Below, piece after piece: positions 63,664-64,000 of a DNA stretch of 64,000 nt. This DNA is from Salicibibacter cibi (lineage in GTDB: Bacteria > Bacillota > Bacilli > Bacillales > Marinococcaceae), in NCBI RefSeq assembly GCF_016495865.1, contig NZ_CP054706.1, positions 1,984,001-2,048,000 on the forward strand, written 5' to 3'. Within the stretch, counting starts at the first letter, position 1. The number at the start of each line of letters is the position of its first letter. Below the pieces are notes generated by a model. That model was not told where the DNA came from, searched no databases, and worked only from the letters and a program-made list of their open reading frames with translations. Made by a program: the position numbers and the translations under genes.

Positions 63664-64000
63664 TTAAAGATCCGAGGAACGCAGGACAATCGCTGCCCCT
63701 TGTTCAATCAAACGGTTAGTGCCTATGGATGTTTTGCTGTAAATCGGTCCGGGAAGCGCACAAACATCGCGCCCTTGCTCCAACGCTTGATCAACGGTAA
63801 TCAGTGTACCTGAGCGTTCGCCGGCTTCCACGACGAATAAGCGGTCACTGAGAGCGCTGATAATGCGATTACGTTCCGGGAAATGCCACTTCTGCGGGCG
63901 ACGGTCCGGGGGATATTCGGAGAGGATTAAATGGTCATTCGCCAATGTTTCTGCAAGCGACTTGTTCTCGCGGGGATAAATGTGAAAAAAGCCTCCGGCA
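63664..64000 (-). CDS. dprA: DNA-processing protein DprA, 5' end outside the window
   Basis: The C-terminal part of DprA (Smf), which loads RecA on incoming single-stranded DNA. The frame stays open to the window edge (GFFHIYPRENKSLAETLAND and onward). Family motifs: SEYPPDRRPQKWHFPERNRI, VVEAGERSGTLITVDQALEQ, GRDVCALPGPIYSKTSIGTN. It ends RLIEQGAAIVLRSSDL without a winged-helix domain. About 111 residues of a ~290-residue protein are visible. Order dprA-topA is as in B. subtilis. Confidence 0.93.
   Translation of the reverse strand, partial: AGGFFHIYPRENKSLAETLANDHLILSEYPPDRRPQKWHFPERNRIISALSDRLFVVEAGERSGTLITVDQALEQGRDVCALPGPIYSKTSIGTNRLIEQGAAIVLRSSDL

Overview
The window is chromosomal DNA of a spore-forming, flagellated member of the Bacillaceae, probably salt- and/or alkali-adapted. 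Evidence: the dipicolinate synthase pair dpaA-dpaB, CodY, SwrB- and YlxF/MotE-like proteins, and the Bacillus gene order dprA - topA - xerC(codV) - hslV - hslU - codY - fla/che operon - rpsB - tsf - pyrH - frr - uppS - cdsA - dxr - rseP - proS - polC - rimP - nusA - ylxR - ylxQ - infB - ylxP - rbfA - truB - ribF - rpsO - pnp - ylxY - mlpA - ymxH - dpaAB. Many proteins, especially the exported or flagellar ones (FliK, MotE-like, FliF, YlxY, the Ggt remnant), are very acidic, which suggests a halophile. The species cannot be named from the sequence alone.

Layout: 1-3000 is an AT-richer border with the end of an MFS transporter on the plus strand and two broken minus-strand genes (a small membrane protein with an internal stop and a 5'-truncated gamma-glutamyltransferase). 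From 3 kb to the window end every real gene is on the minus strand. 3.0-8.4 kb: dpaAB, a 52-bp tandem repeat array, ymxH, mlpA, ylxY. 8.5-18.5 kb: pnp, rpsO and the nusA-infB translation/transcription cluster. 19.4-33 kb: polC, proS, then lipid, isoprenoid and ribosome genes to rpsB. 33.2-56.8 kb: the fla/che operon, from swrB-like at its 3' end to flgB at its 5' end. 57.4-64 kb: codY, hslUV, xerC, topA and the 3' part of dprA.

The fla/che operon encodes rod, MS ring, C ring, export gate and ATPase, hook cap, hook and hook-length control, CheY, CheC, CheD and SigD. Compared with B. subtilis several genes are missing in place: flhF, flhG, cheB, cheA and cheW between flhA and cheC; swrD between flgG and fliL; trmFO between topA and xerC; and asd-dapG-dapA after dpaB. 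The operon has also been invaded by repeats. Most striking is an IscB/IS605-type remnant between fliY and cheY. It keeps what looks like a full HEARO/omega RNA followed by an IscB gene reduced in frame to its first and last few dozen codons.

The intergenic spaces hold at least four repeat families: a two-hairpin element of about 100 bp, a Bacillaceae-type GC-rich inverted repeat of about 200 bp (two copies, one chimeric with the first family), tracts of degenerate GARGTGA-like heptamers at about nine gene junctions, and two local tandem arrays with 52-bp and 51-bp periods.
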